DNA of 34,545 bases from positions 1 through 34,545 of the forward strand of contig CAIUOU010000030.1 of NCBI GenBank assembly GCA_903900845.1, given 5' to 3'. The translations under genes and the position numbers were made by a program. Positions 32,642-34,545 of this stretch are shown in pieces; position 1 is the stretch's first letter; each line of letters opens with the position of its first letter. The notes under the pieces are model-generated. The model was given only the letters and a program-made list of their open reading frames with translations. It was not told where the DNA came from and searched no databases. This stretch comes from an uncultured Opitutia bacterium. Its GTDB lineage: Bacteria > Verrucomicrobiota > Verrucomicrobiia > Opitutales > Opitutaceae.

Positions 32642-32920
32642 CTAGCCTCTACCCTGGCGCGCTCCGCGCGCGACCGCCTGTGGCATCCTGTCCCAAAGCT
32701 CAGTGGGATTCCCCGCGGGAACCTTGTCCAAAACGCGCCGCACCGCTTTTTCGTCCGCCCGCGCGACGCGGCGGAGCACCTCACCCGCCGACTCCACCGC
32801 CGAGACTTTCTCCGCCACCGCGGCAGCCACCAGCTGCTCCAAGGTGATTCCATCGTTCGCCGCCATCCGCTCCGCCTTCCGCGACACGGAGTCAGGTAAT
32901 TGCACGGTCAGTCGGGTCAT
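32642..32920 (-). CDS. Antitoxin partner of a PIN-domain toxin
   Basis: 92 residues. MTRLTVQLPDSVSRKAERMA followed by ANDGITLEQLVAAAVAEKVS is the pattern of a ribbon-helix-helix-like DNA-binding N-terminus (beta strand, then two helices). The C-terminal part is charged and presumably binds the toxin. I start at the ATG 32920 and not the ATG 32935, because 32920 overlaps the toxin stop as ATGA. The order is unusual: the toxin gene comes first. The pair is flanked by the two copies of the ~100-bp repeat. Confidence 0.82.
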   Translation of the reverse strand: MTRLTVQLPDSVSRKAERMAANDGITLEQLVAAAVAEKVSAVESAGEVLRRVARADEKAVRRVLDKVPAGNPTELWDRMPQAVARGARQGRG

Positions 32921-33333
32921 CTTGAGAAATAACATGACACGAATTCCGCGGGAGTCACCACTGCAACCCGGAATCGCCCTGCCGGCCGGAAATCCCGGAC
33001 GTTCGACGTGATCAGAAACTCCACACCTCCCGCCACCGCAAGTTCCAACAGCATGTCGTCATCCGGATCGTTCAGGACCGGCCGCCAGCCGAAATAGACG
33101 GGCTGATCGATGCCACAGGCGCACCATCCGTCCAGAAACGCCTCGATGTCAGCTGCTTCAAGATGCGGCAGCATCCCCGTACGTTTCATCACCTCCTCAT
33201 GTTCCAAAACCAGCGGCACACTCAGCACCGGCCTCAAGCGTCTGGCGAAGACCAGTCGGATGATCGCGTGAGAGGCTCCGCCGGAACACCTCAGCCCGGC
33301 GATCACCACGTTAGTGTCGATCACCACCCGCAT
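32917..33333 (-). CDS. PIN-domain toxin (putative toxin-antitoxin component, COG1569 type)
   Basis: 138 residues with the PIN nuclease fold: Asp6 in MRVVIDTNVVIAGLRCSGGA, Glu44 in SVPLVLEHEEVMKR, an acidic cluster Asp91-93 (LNDPDDDMLLELAVAGG) and Asp114 in FLITSNVRDFRP. This order (DTN..E..D.D..N.RDF) is that of Mg-dependent VapC-like RNases, in the 'PIN family toxin component' subgroup. The ATG at 33333 is preferred over a TTG at 33354, because it gives the canonical MRVVIDTN start and has a GGAG about 10 nt upstream. It overlaps the antitoxin start by 4 nt. Confidence 0.87.
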   Translation of the reverse strand: MRVVIDTNVVIAGLRCSGGASHAIIRLVFARRLRPVLSVPLVLEHEEVMKRTGMLPHLEAADIEAFLDGWCACGIDQPVYFGWRPVLNDPDDDMLLELAVAGGVEFLITSNVRDFRPAGRFRVAVVTPAEFVSCYFSR

Positions 33334-33512
33334 CGCCTCGCCTCTCCAGACCAAGCCTGAAATGCCCGCGACGGATTACACTCCCAGGTAGCTCCAGCCA
33401 CTGTACCCGGTGCCGTCTCCGACCGGTGATCAAAAGGGTGGCGGAATGGCATCGGCGGAATCGGGTTTAGCCGCCATTCGGAACAACGCCGTCATCCCTC
33501 ACAGTAATTCAC

Positions 33513-33532
33513 TCACCCCAAAACAGGGGTGA
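33513..33532. repeat. 7-bp hairpin tcacccc / ggggtga
   Basis: Perfect arms 33513-33519 and 33526-33532 around a 6-nt loop, directly beside repeat copy B. It could be part of the repeat boundary or a regulatory hairpin. Confidence 0.4.
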
Positions 33533-33534
33533 AA

Positions 33535-33657
33535 GAGCGCACGTCGCGCGCTCCGGTTTAGGTTCAAAGTTGAAGTTGAGATGACAGCCACCGGCTCCGC
33601 CCGTCTTCAACTTCAACCCTCAACCTCAACCCGGTCGCCACCCGCGACCGCCGTCTT
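33535..33657 (+). repeat. Dispersed ~100-bp repeat, copy B
   Basis: Same orientation as copy A (32281-32382) and lying on the other side of the PIN toxin-antitoxin pair. It has the extra segment tcaacctcaacc after the shared cttcaacttcaaccc. It sits in the 526-bp gap 33334-33859, which otherwise holds 'ttcgtgg'-type repeat fragments (33690-33740) and the two divergent toxin-antitoxin promoters. Confidence 0.8.
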
Positions 33658-33824
33658 CCTCTTTTCCGCGTGTTCCGAGTGTTCCGTGGGCCCAACTCCG
33701 AACTTTCGTGGATTTAGTGCCTTTCGTGGTCTCAACTCCATGGCTCCGTGGTGAATCCCCCGAACCTCCAGACTCACGAAGGGGCTTTTTCTTGGGACTC
33801 ATCAGCGGTTCGCCTCACCGATCC

Positions 33825-33856
33825 TTGACGTCCTGACTCCTGCACTACACTTGTAG
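33825..33856 (+). promoter_or_regulatory. Candidate promoter and operator of the second PIN module
   Basis: TTGACG (33825-33830) and TACACT (33846-33851) are 15 bp apart. The palindrome ctaca-ct-tgtag (33845-33856) overlaps the -10 element and ends 3 bp before the ATG. This is where an autoregulating antitoxin would bind. The -10 ends 8 bp before the start codon, implying a leaderless transcript. Confidence 0.45.
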
Positions 33857-33859
33857 CGC

Positions 33860-34081
33860 ATGAGCACGCCCACTTCCCTGCGCATCTCCCCCGGCGTCAA
33901 ACGGCGCATCGCCGCCGCTGCCCGGCGCCGCGGGATCAGCACCAACGAGTTCATGCTCGCCGCCGCCGTGAAGGAAGCCGCCCGGCCGGACTGGTCCGCC
34001 TTCTTCCGCGAACACCCGCCGGTCAGCCTCCCCAAGACTGCCGCCCGCAATCTCTCGACCCGTGAAGGCTTCGGAAGTTAG
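33860..34081 (+). CDS. Ribbon-helix-helix-type antitoxin
   Basis: 73 residues. The N-terminal half (MSTPTSLRISPGVKRRIAAA, then ARRRGISTNEFMLAAAVKEA) reads as a strand-helix-helix DNA-binding unit with the GxSxNEF turn typical of RHH/CopG-like antitoxins. The C-terminal tail (FFREHPPVSLPKTAARNLST) would contact the toxin. No Shine-Dalgarno sequence precedes the ATG. It overlaps the downstream PIN toxin by 20 nt. Confidence 0.8.
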   Translation: MSTPTSLRISPGVKRRIAAAARRRGISTNEFMLAAAVKEAARPDWSAFFREHPPVSLPKTAARNLSTREGFGS

Positions 34082-34487
34082 GTACCTCATCGACGCCGGC
34101 CCGCTGGTCGGAGCGTTTTGGCCGGCCGACCAGTGGCATGATTGGAGTCGCAAAACCCTGGTTACCATCGGCGCCTCGGTCTACACCACCGAAACCGTCT
34201 TCGCCGAAGCCGCCCACCACCTCAAGGCGAGCCTGCCGGCGCTGCTGCAACTCTTCCGGGCCGTCGACACTGGACTGGTGCAACTGGTGGCCGTCTTTCC
34301 CCGGAATATTGGCCGCGCCGCGGAAATTGTGACTGCATATCGGCCCCGCAGCGATGCCGGCGATGCCTCATTGCTCATCCTCTCCGAACTCTTCCCGAGG
34401 GCAAAACTGCTGACCCTCGACCGCGCCGATTTCAGCGTCTATCGTCGCCGCGACGGGCGGCCCGTCCCCTGCCTCATGCCGCCGTGA
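34062..34487 (+). CDS. VapC-like PIN-domain toxin
   Basis: 141 residues starting at GTG 34062 inside the antitoxin gene. PIN residues: Asp11 (YLIDAGPLVGAF), Glu44 and Glu49 (TTETVFAEAAH), Asp98 and Asp101 (YRPRSDAGDASLLILSE) and Asp120 (LLTLDRADFSVYRR). These form the acidic Mg-binding site of VapC-type RNases. The antitoxin-first order is standard here, unlike the neighbouring module. It is distinct in sequence from the PIN toxin at 32917, so the two are not recent duplicates. Confidence 0.87.
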   Translation: MKASEVRYLIDAGPLVGAFWPADQWHDWSRKTLVTIGASVYTTETVFAEAAHHLKASLPALLQLFRAVDTGLVQLVAVFPRNIGRAAEIVTAYRPRSDAGDASLLILSELFPRAKLLTLDRADFSVYRRRDGRPVPCLMPP

Positions 34488-34545
34488 CCGTCTGGCCAAA
34501 GCCCTGCCCCGTCGCGCGGCACCGAGGGACCAAGGGACTAATGGA

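Overview
The window is a high-GC chromosomal segment, most likely from a member of the PVC superphylum, and probably a verrucomicrobium of the Opitutaceae type. The main evidence is the adjacent pair of planctomycete/verrucomicrobial families (PSCyt1-DUF1549-DUF1553 and DUF1501, 5.5-9.8 kb). The large number of orphan regulators and hybrid kinases, and intergenic repeats of the 'ccacggat / cgtgtcc' kind, agree with this. The taxonomic call is inference; no rRNA gene or phylogenetic marker is present.

Layout. 1-4.1 kb (+): the C-terminal part of an SNF2-type helicase, then a ClC-type channel/transporter with two CBS domains. 4.1-9.8 kb (-): fabF, a DUF1501 protein with a Tat signal, and a large cytochrome-like DUF1549/DUF1553 protein; the last two form an operon. 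9.8-12.8 kb: three small orphan regulators (PAS-HTH, LuxR-type HTH, NarL-like response regulator) and a probable broken coding remnant. 12.8-13.9 kb (-): a YdcF-family protein and a small membrane protein. 14.08-15.06 kb: a ParDE/RelBE-type toxin-antitoxin pair lying between the 3' end of a tRNA-Ser(GGA) gene and an exact 20-nt copy of that 3' end, as expected for an att-flanked integrated element or its remnant. 15.4-28.9 kb (+): the centrepiece, eight signalling genes. 28.9-29.9 kb: a gene-free, repeat-filled convergent gap. 29.9-32.1 kb (-): an operon of a periplasmic transglutaminase-like protein, a CHASE3-PAS sensor without an output domain, and a stand-alone receiver. 32.1-34.5 kb: two PIN-domain toxin-antitoxin modules, the first flanked by two copies of a roughly 100-bp repeat.

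The 15.4-28.9 kb cluster is the best candidate for an undescribed system. It encodes two response regulators, a minimal HATPase protein, three large hybrid histidine kinases, a lipoprotein of the NMT1/SsuA substrate-binding type and a CheY-like receiver. Four of its junctions are 4-nt stop/start overlaps (ATGA or GTGA), so the genes are probably translationally coupled. The substrate-binding protein has no permease or ATPase beside it and sits between two membrane kinases. I infer that it delivers a ligand signal to them instead of feeding a transporter. Two of the cluster's receiver domains lack the phosphorylatable Asp (Asn in one regulator, Glu in the N-terminal receiver of the first hybrid kinase), and a nearby orphan regulator has Glu as well. 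Branched, partly phosphorylation-independent signalling is therefore likely.

All functional statements come from reading motifs by eye; no database search was run.
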